The notes below the pieces were generated by a model, which was given only the letters and a program-made list of their open reading frames with translations, searched no databases and was not told the origin of the DNA. DNA of 53,036 nt from Mobiluncus sp963511525 (GTDB lineage: Bacteria > Actinomycetota > Actinomycetes > Actinomycetales > Actinomycetaceae), in assembly GCF_963511525.1 (NCBI RefSeq), contig NZ_CAUPIY010000015.1, forward strand, positions 1 through 53,036, read 5' to 3'. Shown here piece after piece: positions 9,089 through 17,738 of the stretch; positions within the stretch are counted from its first letter, which is position 1, and every line of letters starts with the position of its first letter. Made by a program: the position numbers and the translations under genes.

Positions 9089-11707
9089 ATGGCTTTTGTT
9101 TCGATTGAATGGTTGCGGCGGTGGACGGAAGTTCCCGCGGACACCAGCGCGTCCCAACTCGCAAAAGACCTGGTAAAGGTCGGTCTGGAAGAGGAAGCCA
9201 TCCACACTTCGGGGGTGACGGGTCCGCTGGTGTGCGGCCGGGTGGCCTCGATGGTTCCCGAAACAGCCTCCAACGGTAAAACCGTCAACTACTGCCGGGT
9301 AGACGTGGGCGAAGAATTCAACGATGCGCCCGGTACCGGCAAGGAACCCTCCGACATTCCCAGCCGCAGCATTATATGTGGGGCGCACAATTTCCAGAAG
9401 GGCGATCACGTGGTGGTCTCTCTGCCGGGAGCCGTACTGCCCGGTGATTTCGCCATCGCCACCCGGAAAACTTACGGCCATATCTCGGACGGCATGATTT
9501 GTTCAGCCCGTGAGCTGGGGTTAGGTGAGGAATTCGATGGCATCATCGTTTTGGAGGAATACCTAGGCGAGCGCGGTGTGGAAATTCCTGCTCCCGGAAC
9601 CGACCTGCTGCCCATCTTGGGGCTGAACCAGGAACTGTTGGAAATCAACATCACCCCCGACCGCGGCTACTGCTTCTCAATGCGCGGGGTGGGGCGTGAA
9701 TACAGCCACTCCACGGGCGCAAAGTTTACCGACTGGGGCTTGGCTGAAAACCTGAAAAACGGTCTGCCTACGGCCAATGATTCCGGCTTCCCGGTCGAAA
9801 TCGAGGACTCGGCCCCGATTCGCGGTCATGTGGGGTGCGACCGGTTTGTGGCGCGGATAGTGCGCGGACTGAATCCGAGCGCGCCTACGCCGAAGTGGAT
9901 GGTGGCGCGGCTGGAATCGGCAGGGATGCGTTCCATTTCCTTGCCGGTCGACGTGACGAACTACGTCATGCTGGACCTGGGCCAGCCCATGCACGCTTAT
10001 GACCTGGACAAAGTGACCGGACCCATCGTGGTGCGCCGAGCCCGCCAAGGCGAACAGCACACCACTTTGGATGAGGTTCAGCGAACTTTGCACGCCGAAG
10101 ATTTGCTGATTACTGACTGCCAGGGCGGTCACGGTGAGCGTGTACTCGGCATCGCCGGAGTGATGGGTGGTGCGGACACGGAGATGACCGAAACCTCCAC
10201 TAACGTCCTATTAGAAGCCGCTCACTTCGATGCGGTGTCCGTAGCGCGTTCGGCGCGTCGTCACAAGCTGCCCTCCGAGGCTTCAAAGCGTTTCGAGCGC
10301 GGTAGCGACCCCGAACTTCCGCCGGTGGCGGCTCAATATGCGGCCGAGCTACTGGTGGAATACGGCGGCGGCACCATTGACCCGGGAGTTACTGACGTCA
10401 ACCACGTCAAGCCCCAACCGACCGTAACTTTGCCTTTTGCGGCCGCAACTCAACTCATCGGGGTGGACTACGCGCCCCAGCGGGTGGAAGAACTGTTGAG
10501 CGCCATAGGCTGTAGCGTCACCAAGTCCAGTGACGACACGTTCGCGGTCGTGCCGCCCTCGTGGCGTCCCGACCTAGCTGGCGGCCCCGCCCACCTCATT
10601 GAAGAAATTGCCAGGTTGGACGGCTACGACAAGATTCCTTCCGTGGTGCCGGTCGGCCCCGCCAAGATTGGCAACCCGGCGCCGCTGCGAACCCGTCGGG
10701 AGGTCAGCGACACTTTGGCTGAAGCGGGCTTGACCGAAGTCATGACTTACCCATTCTTGGGCAATGAACACGATTTGATGGGGTTGCCGGCAGACGACCC
10801 GCGGCGAGACACCGTCAAGCTAGCCAATCCGCTGGCTGACGATGCCCCGGCACTGCGCAGTTCTCTGCTGGATACCCTGCTGAACACGGCTTCGCGAAAT
10901 GTGTCCCGCGGCAATCCGCGAGTGGCGATTTTTGAGCTGGACCAGGTCGTCAGCGCGCAGGGAGTCGTTCCGGCGTCGATTCCCGGCGTGGAGGAAAAGC
11001 CCAGTGACGAAGTCATGCAGGCCCTGCGGGCGGGAGTGCCGAAGCAGCCCTGGCACGTGGCGGCAGTGCTGGCAGGAAACGCCATCGAAGCCAGCCCTCA
11101 CGACGCGGCGCGTGCCTGGGATTGGGCGGATGCCATCGAGTTGGCGATTCGCGTAGCGGTTTCGCAAGGTTTGGCGGTGCGTCCCGAAGCCTTGGGTGCC
11201 GGGGGACAAGCCACGGTTGCCGCGCCTTTCCACCCCGGACGGGTCGCGCAAATTCGTGTAGGTGCGCTCACCGGCGGGAAGGTGCTGGGTTACGCTGGTG
11301 AACTGCATCCCAAGGTGTGCCAGAACTTCGGCCTGCCGCCCCGGACTTGTGCATTTGAACTGGATTTGGACGCGATTGAAAAGTCCCGCCCCAAGGATGC
11401 GTTCCAGCTGCGTCCCGTCTCGACGTTCCCGGCCGCCAAGGAAGACTTGGCGTTCGTCGTGAACCAAGACGTTCCCGCGCTGAAGGTCTATAACGCGATT
11501 GCGAAGGCCGGGGAAGGGCTGGTCGAGGAATTACGCCTGTTCGACGTGTTTGAGAATGCGGAGCAACTGGGAGAGGGCCGGAAATCCCTGGCGTTTGCGC
11601 TGCGGTTGCGTGCCGCTGACCATACGCTGAGCCCCCAAGAGATCAAGGAAACTCGTAACCGCATCATCAAGAAGGTTGAGAAAACTTGCCAGGCAACCCT
11701 GCGCTAG
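9089..11707 (+). CDS. pheT: phenylalanine--tRNA ligase beta subunit
   Basis: This is the large subunit, contributing tRNA binding and editing of mischarged Tyr-tRNA-Phe. Its domain order is the usual one: an N-terminal OB-fold tRNA-binding domain (about 40-155, with VGLEEE and ICGAHNF), the B3/B4 editing region (LPVDVTNYVMLDLGQPMHAY), the B5 domain, the catalytic-like core (PFLGNEHDLMGLP) and a C-terminal ferredoxin-fold anticodon-binding domain (RPVSTFPAAKEDLAFVV to the end). The 872 residues are somewhat long but normal for actinomycetes. It is translationally coupled to pheS. Confidence 0.97.
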   Translation: MAFVSIEWLRRWTEVPADTSASQLAKDLVKVGLEEEAIHTSGVTGPLVCGRVASMVPETASNGKTVNYCRVDVGEEFNDAPGTGKEPSDIPSRSIICGAHNFQKGDHVVVSLPGAVLPGDFAIATRKTYGHISDGMICSARELGLGEEFDGIIVLEEYLGERGVEIPAPGTDLLPILGLNQELLEINITPDRGYCFSMRGVGREYSHSTGAKFTDWGLAENLKNGLPTANDSGFPVEIEDSAPIRGHVGCDRFVARIVRGLNPSAPTPKWMVARLESAGMRSISLPVDVTNYVMLDLGQPMHAYDLDKVTGPIVVRRARQGEQHTTLDEVQRTLHAEDLLITDCQGGHGERVLGIAGVMGGADTEMTETSTNVLLEAAHFDAVSVARSARRHKLPSEASKRFERGSDPELPPVAAQYAAELLVEYGGGTIDPGVTDVNHVKPQPTVTLPFAAATQLIGVDYAPQRVEELLSAIGCSVTKSSDDTFAVVPPSWRPDLAGGPAHLIEEIARLDGYDKIPSVVPVGPAKIGNPAPLRTRREVSDTLAEAGLTEVMTYPFLGNEHDLMGLPADDPRRDTVKLANPLADDAPALRSSLLDTLLNTASRNVSRGNPRVAIFELDQVVSAQGVVPASIPGVEEKPSDEVMQALRAGVPKQPWHVAAVLAGNAIEASPHDAARAWDWADAIELAIRVAVSQGLAVRPEALGAGGQATVAAPFHPGRVAQIRVGALTGGKVLGYAGELHPKVCQNFGLPPRTCAFELDLDAIEKSRPKDAFQLRPVSTFPAAKEDLAFVVNQDVPALKVYNAIAKAGEGLVEELRLFDVFENAEQLGEGRKSLAFALRLRAADHTLSPQEIKETRNRIIKKVEKTCQATLR

Positions 11708-11764
11708 ACGCCCGGGTCAATCAGCCGCTGCCGGCACGGTGGGCGGCGCAACTAAGGAGTAAGC

Positions 11765-12466
11765 ATGGCTTATCGGAGTTCACGAGGTCGAAAACGCTTC
11801 GGCATTTTGGCGATTCTGCTGCTGGTAGTCATCGTCGTGGCGGGCGCTGCGTTTTATTATCTGAAATTGAACGCGAACGAAGCGTGGCGCCTGGATGACG
11901 CTTGGACCGGCCAGAATCTGAATCAACCGGGGCCCGTAGGGGAAAAGATGGTGGCGGGTGCTGTTGATTACCTTGCTACCGCGCCGAAATACGACGGTTC
12001 CAAAATTTATCCCGGCGGGGTACCTAATGACGGCACCGGAGTGTGTACCGACGTGGTGTGGTACGCCGCCAAAGCGGCGGGCATGGACTTGCGCGACCTG
12101 GTCGATGCAGATCGGCGAGCAGAACCGCAGGCTTACGCCGCCAAGGCTCCTGAAGGCGAGACCCCAAATCCAGACATTGATTACCGCCGCGTGCGCAATC
12201 TCATCGTCTATTTTGACCGTCACGCCCAGAGCCTGACCACCGACACAAACGACGTGGCGTCTTGGCAGCCCGGAGACATCGTGGTGTGGAAAGAACACGT
12301 GGCGGTTATCTCAGATCGGCGCAACGCCCAGGGTTTGCCCTATGTACTACACCACGAAGGCAGGGGAGTATTGTCTCGCTATGAAGCGGACGCTTTTAAG
12401 CAACGCGGGCAAGTGTGGCGGCACTATCGGCTGGAATCTTTGGGTGAGCAACTCGCTGGGCACTAG
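11765..12466 (+). CDS. DUF1287 family protein, membrane-anchored
   Basis: An N-terminal basic stretch is followed by one strong transmembrane helix at about 14-34, so the rest faces the cell exterior. The exterior part carries DUF1287 landmarks: GVCTDVVWYAAKAAG (candidate catalytic Cys, as in NlpC/P60-like folds), DIDYRRVRNL, WQPGDIVVW, EHVAVISD and LHHEGRG. DUF1287 resembles papain-like cell-wall peptidases or amidases, but the activity is not established. It starts 57 bases after pheT, with a good ribosome site (AAGGAGT), so it is possibly cotranscribed with pheST. Confidence 0.82.
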   Translation: MAYRSSRGRKRFGILAILLLVVIVVAGAAFYYLKLNANEAWRLDDAWTGQNLNQPGPVGEKMVAGAVDYLATAPKYDGSKIYPGGVPNDGTGVCTDVVWYAAKAAGMDLRDLVDADRRAEPQAYAAKAPEGETPNPDIDYRRVRNLIVYFDRHAQSLTTDTNDVASWQPGDIVVWKEHVAVISDRRNAQGLPYVLHHEGRGVLSRYEADAFKQRGQVWRHYRLESLGEQLAGH

Positions 12467-12486
12467 CCCGTTGGGGCGGTTTTTCG
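12458..12486 (+). terminator. possible terminator after the DUF1287 gene
   Basis: Short GGGC/GCCC or GCCC/GGGC stems overlap the stop codon and are followed by GGTTTTTC. The stem is only 4 bp, so this is weak. Confidence 0.35.
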
Positions 12487-12516
12487 GTTATTTCACGCCA
12501 ATCCCCGAACCTTTTA

Positions 12517-12553
12517 GCATAAATATGCAACTCTATGAATAAACATGTATAGT
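12517..12553 (+). promoter_or_regulatory. argC promoter with two ArgR operator (ARG box) candidates
   Basis: Box 1 is GCATAAATATGC (12517-12528), with perfect 5-bp arms. Box 2 is TGAATAAACATGTA (12536-12549), one mismatch from the TGNATwwwwATNCA pattern. Their centres are 20 bp apart, close to the spacing of tandem ARG boxes that bind an ArgR hexamer. A TATAGT -10 hexamer (12548-12553) overlaps box 2 and ends seven bases before the argC ATG. That fits a leaderless transcript repressed by arginine-bound ArgR. Confidence 0.65.
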
Positions 12554-12560
12554 TGTTGCT

Positions 12561-13643
12561 ATGACAGAGGTTTCAGGTAAAAAAGTCAAAGTCGCAGTCG
12601 CGGGAGCTTCCGGTTTCGCCGGTGGTGAGCTGCTGCGATTACTGTTGAATCACCCCCAGGTGGAAATCGGAGCCTTGACGGCGGCGTCCTCGGCAGGCGA
12701 GCCGTTGGGAAAGCATCATCCCCACCAGTTCCCCCTGGCACAACGAGTGCTGCAGCCCACAGATGTTGAGAGTCTGGCGGGTCACGATGTCATTTTCTTG
12801 GGGCTGCCCCACGGGGCTTCCGGGCAGGTGACACGCTCTTTGCGCGATGCCGGGGTGAAGTCCCTGCTGATTGACTGCGGGGCGGATCATCGGTTGACCG
12901 ACCCGGCCGCGTGGCGTGACTACTACCATTCGGAACCGGAGGAACCTTGGGCTTATTCGCTGCCGGAGCTACTGCACGCCAACGAAAGTTCGGCTCAGGT
13001 GCAGCGAGCCGCGTTGCGCCAGGCTTCGGAGATTGCGGTTCCGGGGTGCAACGTGACCGCGGTAACTTTGGCGCTGCTGCCCGCGGTCTGGGCAGGACTG
13101 GTGGATACGTCGGACATTGTGGCGAACCTCGCGGTGGGGTATTCCGGGGCCGGCAAAGCTATGAAATCCCACTTGATGGCCGTGGCGGCATTCGGCAACG
13201 CCCAAGGCTATGCCATGGCCGGCGTACACCGGCATATCCCCGAAATCGCTCAGAATTTCCGAGTCGCCGGCGCCGCGGAAGTCAAGCTCAGCTTCACTCC
13301 CGTATTGGTTCCCATGAATCGCGGCATTCTCGCTACCGTTACCGCGCCCTTAGTCGGGTCTGGCGACGCGAGTGAACTACGCCGGGCCTATCACGAAGTT
13401 TGCGACAACGAACCGCTACTGGAAGTCCTTTCCGAGGGCATCTGGCCCACCGTGTCGATGGTGAGCGGCTGCGCAAAAGCGGCGATTCAAGTGGCGGTGG
13501 ACGAACGCGCCGGTAAGGTTGTGGCGCAATGCGCTATCGATAACTTGGGCAAGGGCACCGCGGCGGGCGCTATTCAAGGCATGAACTTGGCTTTGGGCTT
13601 CCCGGAGCTGACCGGAGTTCCGGTGGTATCAACCGCACCGTAA
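12561..13643 (+). CDS. argC: N-acetyl-gamma-glutamyl-phosphate reductase
   Basis: It reduces N-acetylglutamyl phosphate to the semialdehyde, the third step of arginine synthesis. Residues 8-20 form the NAD(P)-binding loop (VAVAGASGFAGGE). The catalytic cysteine lies in VPGCNVTAV (Cys163). The 360 residues are slightly longer than usual. No Shine-Dalgarno sequence precedes the ATG; the -10 element ends seven bases upstream, so the gene is probably translated leaderless. It is first in the argCJBDRGH cluster. Confidence 0.96.
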   Translation: MTEVSGKKVKVAVAGASGFAGGELLRLLLNHPQVEIGALTAASSAGEPLGKHHPHQFPLAQRVLQPTDVESLAGHDVIFLGLPHGASGQVTRSLRDAGVKSLLIDCGADHRLTDPAAWRDYYHSEPEEPWAYSLPELLHANESSAQVQRAALRQASEIAVPGCNVTAVTLALLPAVWAGLVDTSDIVANLAVGYSGAGKAMKSHLMAVAAFGNAQGYAMAGVHRHIPEIAQNFRVAGAAEVKLSFTPVLVPMNRGILATVTAPLVGSGDASELRRAYHEVCDNEPLLEVLSEGIWPTVSMVSGCAKAAIQVAVDERAGKVVAQCAIDNLGKGTAAGAIQGMNLALGFPELTGVPVVSTAP

Positions 13644-13650
13644 CCATTTT

Positions 13651-13684
13651 TTGTAAATTTATACAGGATAGCTTATATTTATAA
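13651..13684 (+). promoter_or_regulatory. argJ promoter overlapped by two ARG box candidates
   Basis: A -35 TTGTAA (13651-13656) and a -10 TATATT (13674-13679) are separated by 17 bp. Palindromes TGTAAATTTATACA (13652-13665) and TTATATTTATAA (13673-13684) sit on the -35 and -10 respectively, with centres 20 bp apart, the same geometry as upstream of argC. Bound ArgR would directly exclude RNA polymerase. Confidence 0.65.
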
Positions 13685-13706
13685 AAACTGTTTTGGAAAC
13701 AGTTTT
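13684..13706 (+). other. inverted repeat in the argJ leader
   Basis: Perfect 10-bp arms (AAAACTGTTT / AAACAGTTTT) flank a TGG loop and are followed by a ribosome site at 13711. It could be a weak argC terminator, a leader hairpin or a protein site. Confidence 0.6.
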
Positions 13707-13722
13707 ATGCAGGAGGTAGGCA

Positions 13723-14886
13723 GTGAGCGTTACTTATCCCCGTGGTTTCAAAGCCGCCGGTGCCCATGTGGGCCTGCGCGGCAAGCTGCATCCGGATATG
13801 GCCATCGTGAGGAATCTGGGCCCAGATTCAACCGTGGCGGGAGTGTTTACTTCCAATCGTGTGTTTGCCGCTCCAGTGGGTTGGGATCGAAAAGTCGTTG
13901 CGAGTGGCCAGGCTCAAGCCGTGGTCATCAACTCGGCAGTCGCCAACGCCTGCACCGGTGCACAGGGGGATCGGGACGCTGCCGCGATGGCAGCGCATCT
14001 GGGTCAGGTCCTCGGTGTGGCTGAAAATGAATGTCTGGTGTGCTCCACCGGAATCATCGGACGTGCTTTAGATATGCCGAAAATGACCGCCGGCATTGAT
14101 ACAGTCGCCGCCAAACTACGTGAGGACGGAGGTGACGAGGCCGCCGAAGCTATCCTCACCACCGACACGAAGTCGAAAACTGCCACCCACGAAAGCCCTT
14201 CCGGTTGGAAAATCGGTGGCATGGCGAAAGGTGCCGGAATGCTGGCCCCTGCCTTGGCGACCATGATTGTGGTCATCACCACCGATGCTGTTTGGGACCA
14301 GGACGCCCTGCAGGACATACTGTCCGATACGGTTGAAAAAACCTTCAACCGCCTCGACTCGGACGGCTGTATGTCCACCAACGACACCGTGTTGCTGCTG
14401 GCATCTGGCGCATCCGGGGTCAAGCCTGACCCGGACGAGTTCGCCGCCGGCCTTCTGCAAGTCTGTAAAAGCCTAGCCCTGCAGTTACTGGGAGACGCCG
14501 AGGGAGCTCATCACGATATCGAAATTCGGGTGACCGGGGCTACCAGCGAAACGGGCGCTCTCGAGGCCGCCCGGACGATTTCGCGGTCCAACCTGGTGAA
14601 AACCGCCGTGTACGGCAACGACCCGAACTGGGGGCGTATCCTGTCCCAGCTGGGCACGGTACCGGAAGACGTCTTGCCGTTCGACCCGGCTCATGTCGAT
14701 GTTTCCATTAACGGCGTAAAAGTTTGTAAAGACGGGGGGATCGGTGAGGATCCCTACCTGGCTGACATGAGTCCTCGAGAGTGCCACATTTTGGTCGAGC
14801 TGCACGCCGGCCAGGAAGAGGCTCACCTGTGGACCAGTGACTTGACCCACGAATATGTGCATATCAACGGGGATTACACCACGTAA
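13723..14886 (+). CDS. argJ: bifunctional ornithine acetyltransferase / N-acetylglutamate synthase
   Basis: It transfers the acetyl group from N-acetylornithine to glutamate, closing the cyclic arginine pathway; bifunctional members also use acetyl-CoA. The autocleavage signature KGAGMLAPALATM is present. Thr180 is the predicted new N-terminal nucleophile between the alpha and beta chains. The 387 residues are typical. The start is GTG at 13723, six bases after AGGAGG (13711-13716). An upstream in-phase-looking ATG at 13707 belongs to another frame. Because ArgJ recycles acetyl groups, a separate argE is not required. Confidence 0.96.
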   Translation: MSVTYPRGFKAAGAHVGLRGKLHPDMAIVRNLGPDSTVAGVFTSNRVFAAPVGWDRKVVASGQAQAVVINSAVANACTGAQGDRDAAAMAAHLGQVLGVAENECLVCSTGIIGRALDMPKMTAGIDTVAAKLREDGGDEAAEAILTTDTKSKTATHESPSGWKIGGMAKGAGMLAPALATMIVVITTDAVWDQDALQDILSDTVEKTFNRLDSDGCMSTNDTVLLLASGASGVKPDPDEFAAGLLQVCKSLALQLLGDAEGAHHDIEIRVTGATSETGALEAARTISRSNLVKTAVYGNDPNWGRILSQLGTVPEDVLPFDPAHVDVSINGVKVCKDGGIGEDPYLADMSPRECHILVELHAGQEEAHLWTSDLTHEYVHINGDYTT

Positions 14887-14951
14887 ACAACCCTAGGGGA
14901 AAATCCCCAGCTCGGAACGCGCTACAGGACCAAAGAGATGGAAGGAACACG

Positions 14952-15881
14952 ATGATCACGCCGATACAGAAGACCGAAGTGCTGCTGGAGGCCATGCCGT
15001 GGCTGCGCAGCTACCGCGGCGCTACTGTCGTCATCAAATACGGTGGCAACGCGATGGTCAACGAGGATTTGCGTCGCGCTTTCGCCGCCGATATCCAGTT
15101 CCTGCACCAGGTCGGTTTGCGCACGGTCGTGGTACACGGCGGAGGTCCGCAGATTACCGAAATGCTGGACCGTCTGGGCTTGGAGGCGCCTTTCATCAAT
15201 GGCTATCGGGTGACGACCCCGGAAGTTATGGAAGTCGTGCGCATGGTCCTCACCGGCAAGGTCCAACGTGAACTCGTGGGCCTGCTCAATGTGGAGGAAT
15301 CTCTGGCGATCGGACTCACCGGCGAGGACGCTGGTTTGTTTGGAGCGCGGAAACGCCAATGCCCTCCGGACAGCGACCTGGGACTGGTCGGGGATATCGT
15401 CAATGTTCATCCCCGCGCAGTCGTGGATTTGCTGGAACGGGGCAACATTCCGGTCATTTCCTCCATCGCGCCTTCCGTTGACGACCCCAACATCGTGCTG
15501 AACGTCAACGCCGACGCGGTCGCGGCGGCCCTAGCTATCGGCTTAAAAGCGCGCAAGCTCATTATCCTCACCGACGTCGAAGGACTTTACCGGAATATAG
15601 ATGACCCGGCATCCCTCATCAGGTACCTGACGGCCAGCGAGTTGGCACGTATGCTGCCGACTTTGAAATCGGGAATGGTGCCGAAAATGCAGGCCTGTCT
15701 CGATGCTGTGCAGGGCGGTGTGTCCCGAGCGACTATCATCGACGGACGCTTGGCTCACTCCATGCTCCTTGAAATCGTGACTGACCAAGGAACCGGCACC
15801 GAAGTCATCCCCGACAATGTCCGTCCGACGCGCCCTCATGACGGCGAGCCGCTGCCCACGATACAGTTCCGGCGAGCCTAG
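14952..15881 (+). CDS. argB: acetylglutamate kinase
   Basis: It phosphorylates N-acetylglutamate, the second arginine step. It is an amino-acid kinase fold with VVIKYGGNAM, the VHGGGPQI glycine-rich loop, GLTGEDAGLF and the C-terminal SGMVPKMQACLDAV motif. The 309 residues and the long N-terminal helix (TPIQKTEVLLEAMPWL) resemble arginine-inhibited hexameric kinases, so feedback inhibition is likely. It starts 65 bases after argJ with GGAAGGA upstream. Confidence 0.96.
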   Translation: MITPIQKTEVLLEAMPWLRSYRGATVVIKYGGNAMVNEDLRRAFAADIQFLHQVGLRTVVVHGGGPQITEMLDRLGLEAPFINGYRVTTPEVMEVVRMVLTGKVQRELVGLLNVEESLAIGLTGEDAGLFGARKRQCPPDSDLGLVGDIVNVHPRAVVDLLERGNIPVISSIAPSVDDPNIVLNVNADAVAAALAIGLKARKLIILTDVEGLYRNIDDPASLIRYLTASELARMLPTLKSGMVPKMQACLDAVQGGVSRATIIDGRLAHSMLLEIVTDQGTGTEVIPDNVRPTRPHDGEPLPTIQFRRA

Positions 15882-15919
15882 CCCCATACCTCCGAACCGG
15901 CCTAGTGAAAGAAGCAAAA

Positions 15920-17170
15920 ATGGACGTCAAAGAGTGGAGTACGCGCTACGAAAACTCGATAATGAATACTTTTGGGACGCCGAAGACCGTGTTGACCCGC
16001 GGGGCGGGCTGCTTTGTGTGGGACGAGGACGGCCATCAATACCTCGACTTGTTGGGCGGTATCGCGGTCAATGCCCTGGGACACGGACATCCGAATATCG
16101 TCACCGCTCTGCACGAACAGGTCGAAACGTTAGGCCACGTCAGCAACTATTTTGCGACCCAGCCTCAGATTGAAGCCGCAGAGCGGATTTTGTCCATCAT
16201 TGAGCCCGGCGGAGCTCCGCAGGGCTCCCGCGTGTTCTTTACCAACTCTGGTACCGAAGCGCTGGAGGCGGCGTTTAAGTTGGCGCGGGCTCGCGGGGGG
16301 GCCGCGCGCAGCAGATTCCTCGCGCTGGAAAACTCGTTTCACGGACGTACCATGGGGGCACTGTCGCTGACCTACAAATCGATTTTCCGTGATCCGTTCC
16401 TGCCCATGCCCGCTGAAGTTGATTTTCTGCCTTACAACATCGCTGCCTTGGAGCGTGCCTTTGACGGTGAGCGAGGAGAGTCCATCGCGGCTCTGTTCAT
16501 CGAGCCGATTCAAGGCGAAGCCGGGGTGCGTCCGATTTCTGATGACTTCCTCAAGGTGGCGCGCGAAGTGACGGCACGCGCCGGGGCCCTGCTGGTTTTG
16601 GATGAAGTTCAAACCGGCATGGGGCGCACGGGAACCTGGATGGCTCACCACCAGTCGGGAATCATTCCGGACGTAGTGACGTTGGCAAAAGGGCTGGGCG
16701 CCGGGTTCCCGGTCGGGGCTTGCGTGGCTCTTAACGCCGAGGCGGCAAGCGTGTTAAAACCGGGGATGCACGGTTCAACTTTTGCGGGAAATCCGCTGGC
16801 TGGAGCCTCCGTGTTGGCGATGATTAACACGGTTGAAGAGGAAGGCCTGCTGTCTAACGTGCAAAACGTAGGGGAAATCTGGAAACGTGAAATCCTCGCA
16901 CTGGAGCACCCCCTCATCAGCGAAGTTCGAGGGCGGGGCTTGCTGCTGGGAATCGGTTTGCGCAATCCTTTGGCCAAACCGCTGGCAGATGAGCTGTTCA
17001 AAGCAGGATTCATCGTCAACGCCCCGGATACTTTCACGATTCGGTTGGCGCCGCCGCTCATCATCAACCCGTCTCAGACCCGGATGTTTACCCAGGCGCT
17101 GCCGGAAATCCTCGAACAGGTGCAACGCCAAGCAGACCAAGAAATTCGGTTCGGAGGCTCGCGTGTCTGA
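15920..17170 (+). CDS. argD: acetylornithine aminotransferase
   Basis: This PLP enzyme converts N-acetylglutamate semialdehyde to N-acetylornithine (fold type I, class III aminotransferase). Landmarks are NSGTEALEAAFKLAR, FHGRTMGALS, LLVLDEVQTGMGRTG and the Schiff-base lysine in TLAKGLGAGFPVGA. A GTG at 15905 would add five residues, but I prefer ATG 15920 because GAAAGAAG lies just before it. The last eight bases overlap argR. argF, which usually follows argD in actinobacteria, is absent. Confidence 0.95.
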   Translation: MDVKEWSTRYENSIMNTFGTPKTVLTRGAGCFVWDEDGHQYLDLLGGIAVNALGHGHPNIVTALHEQVETLGHVSNYFATQPQIEAAERILSIIEPGGAPQGSRVFFTNSGTEALEAAFKLARARGGAARSRFLALENSFHGRTMGALSLTYKSIFRDPFLPMPAEVDFLPYNIAALERAFDGERGESIAALFIEPIQGEAGVRPISDDFLKVAREVTARAGALLVLDEVQTGMGRTGTWMAHHQSGIIPDVVTLAKGLGAGFPVGACVALNAEAASVLKPGMHGSTFAGNPLAGASVLAMINTVEEEGLLSNVQNVGEIWKREILALEHPLISEVRGRGLLLGIGLRNPLAKPLADELFKAGFIVNAPDTFTIRLAPPLIINPSQTRMFTQALPEILEQVQRQADQEIRFGGSRV

Positions 17171-17654
17171 AAACCTAGTAGTGCAATCCAAAATTTCCCG
17201 CCATAGCGCCATTTCGCGCCTCTTGGCGGAAAATGTGGTGCGCTCTCAAGGGGCTTTGCAGATTCTGCTGGAAAACGCCGGGTTCTCAGTCACACAAGCG
17301 ACGCTGTCGCGGGACCTGGAGGAACTGGCGGCTACCAAGGTGCGCGATGAAAAGGGGGAGCTACGCTACGTTTTGGGCGGCGTGCGCACCGCCGCAGATT
17401 TGCCGTTGCAACTGCCGGGAACGTTGGAACGTTGGTGCGCCCCGCTTTTGATTCAGGCAACTCAGGCCATGAATCAGGTGGTGCTGCGCACTCCGCCAGC
17501 CACAGCTGGCACTCTGGCGTCGGTTATTGACAAAGAAAATCTGGAACACGTGTTGGGTTGCCTAGCGGGGGACAATACTATTTTGGTCATCTGCGACAGT
17601 GTGCAATCTGCCAAAGAATTGCGCGATAAACTGCGAGGCCTGGCCAAGCGCTAG
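17163..17654 (+). CDS. argR: arginine repressor ArgR
   Basis: It is an arginine-responsive hexameric transcription regulator. Residues 10-75 form the winged-helix DNA-binding domain, with the signature QATLSRDLEELAATKVR. Residues from about 90 form the oligomerisation and arginine-binding domain (VLRTPPATAGTLASVIDKE, LGCLAGDNTILVIC). The GTG start at 17163 overlaps the argD stop by eight bases and has GGAGG eight bases upstream. The open frame extends further upstream inside argD, but that part is not ArgR sequence. At 163 residues it is complete. Likely targets are the ARG-box pairs before argC and argJ. Confidence 0.94.
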   Translation: MSENLVVQSKISRHSAISRLLAENVVRSQGALQILLENAGFSVTQATLSRDLEELAATKVRDEKGELRYVLGGVRTAADLPLQLPGTLERWCAPLLIQATQAMNQVVLRTPPATAGTLASVIDKENLEHVLGCLAGDNTILVICDSVQSAKELRDKLRGLAKR

Positions 17655-17738
17655 ACCTACACTATATTCCCCCAGATTTAAAACCTTAAGCACACAATTT
17701 TTAGACCTATTTATCAAAAATGAGAAAGAGAGAAAACA

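Noticed and set aside
10820..11467. Long minus-strand frame inside pheT
   Set aside because: Same reason: a shadow of a conserved essential gene with low-complexity Arg/His/Gln-rich translation.
17655..17738. ARG box before argG
   Set aside because: The AT-rich gap has no palindrome matching the boxes seen at argC and argJ; I could not align any 14-base window with fewer than several mismatches.
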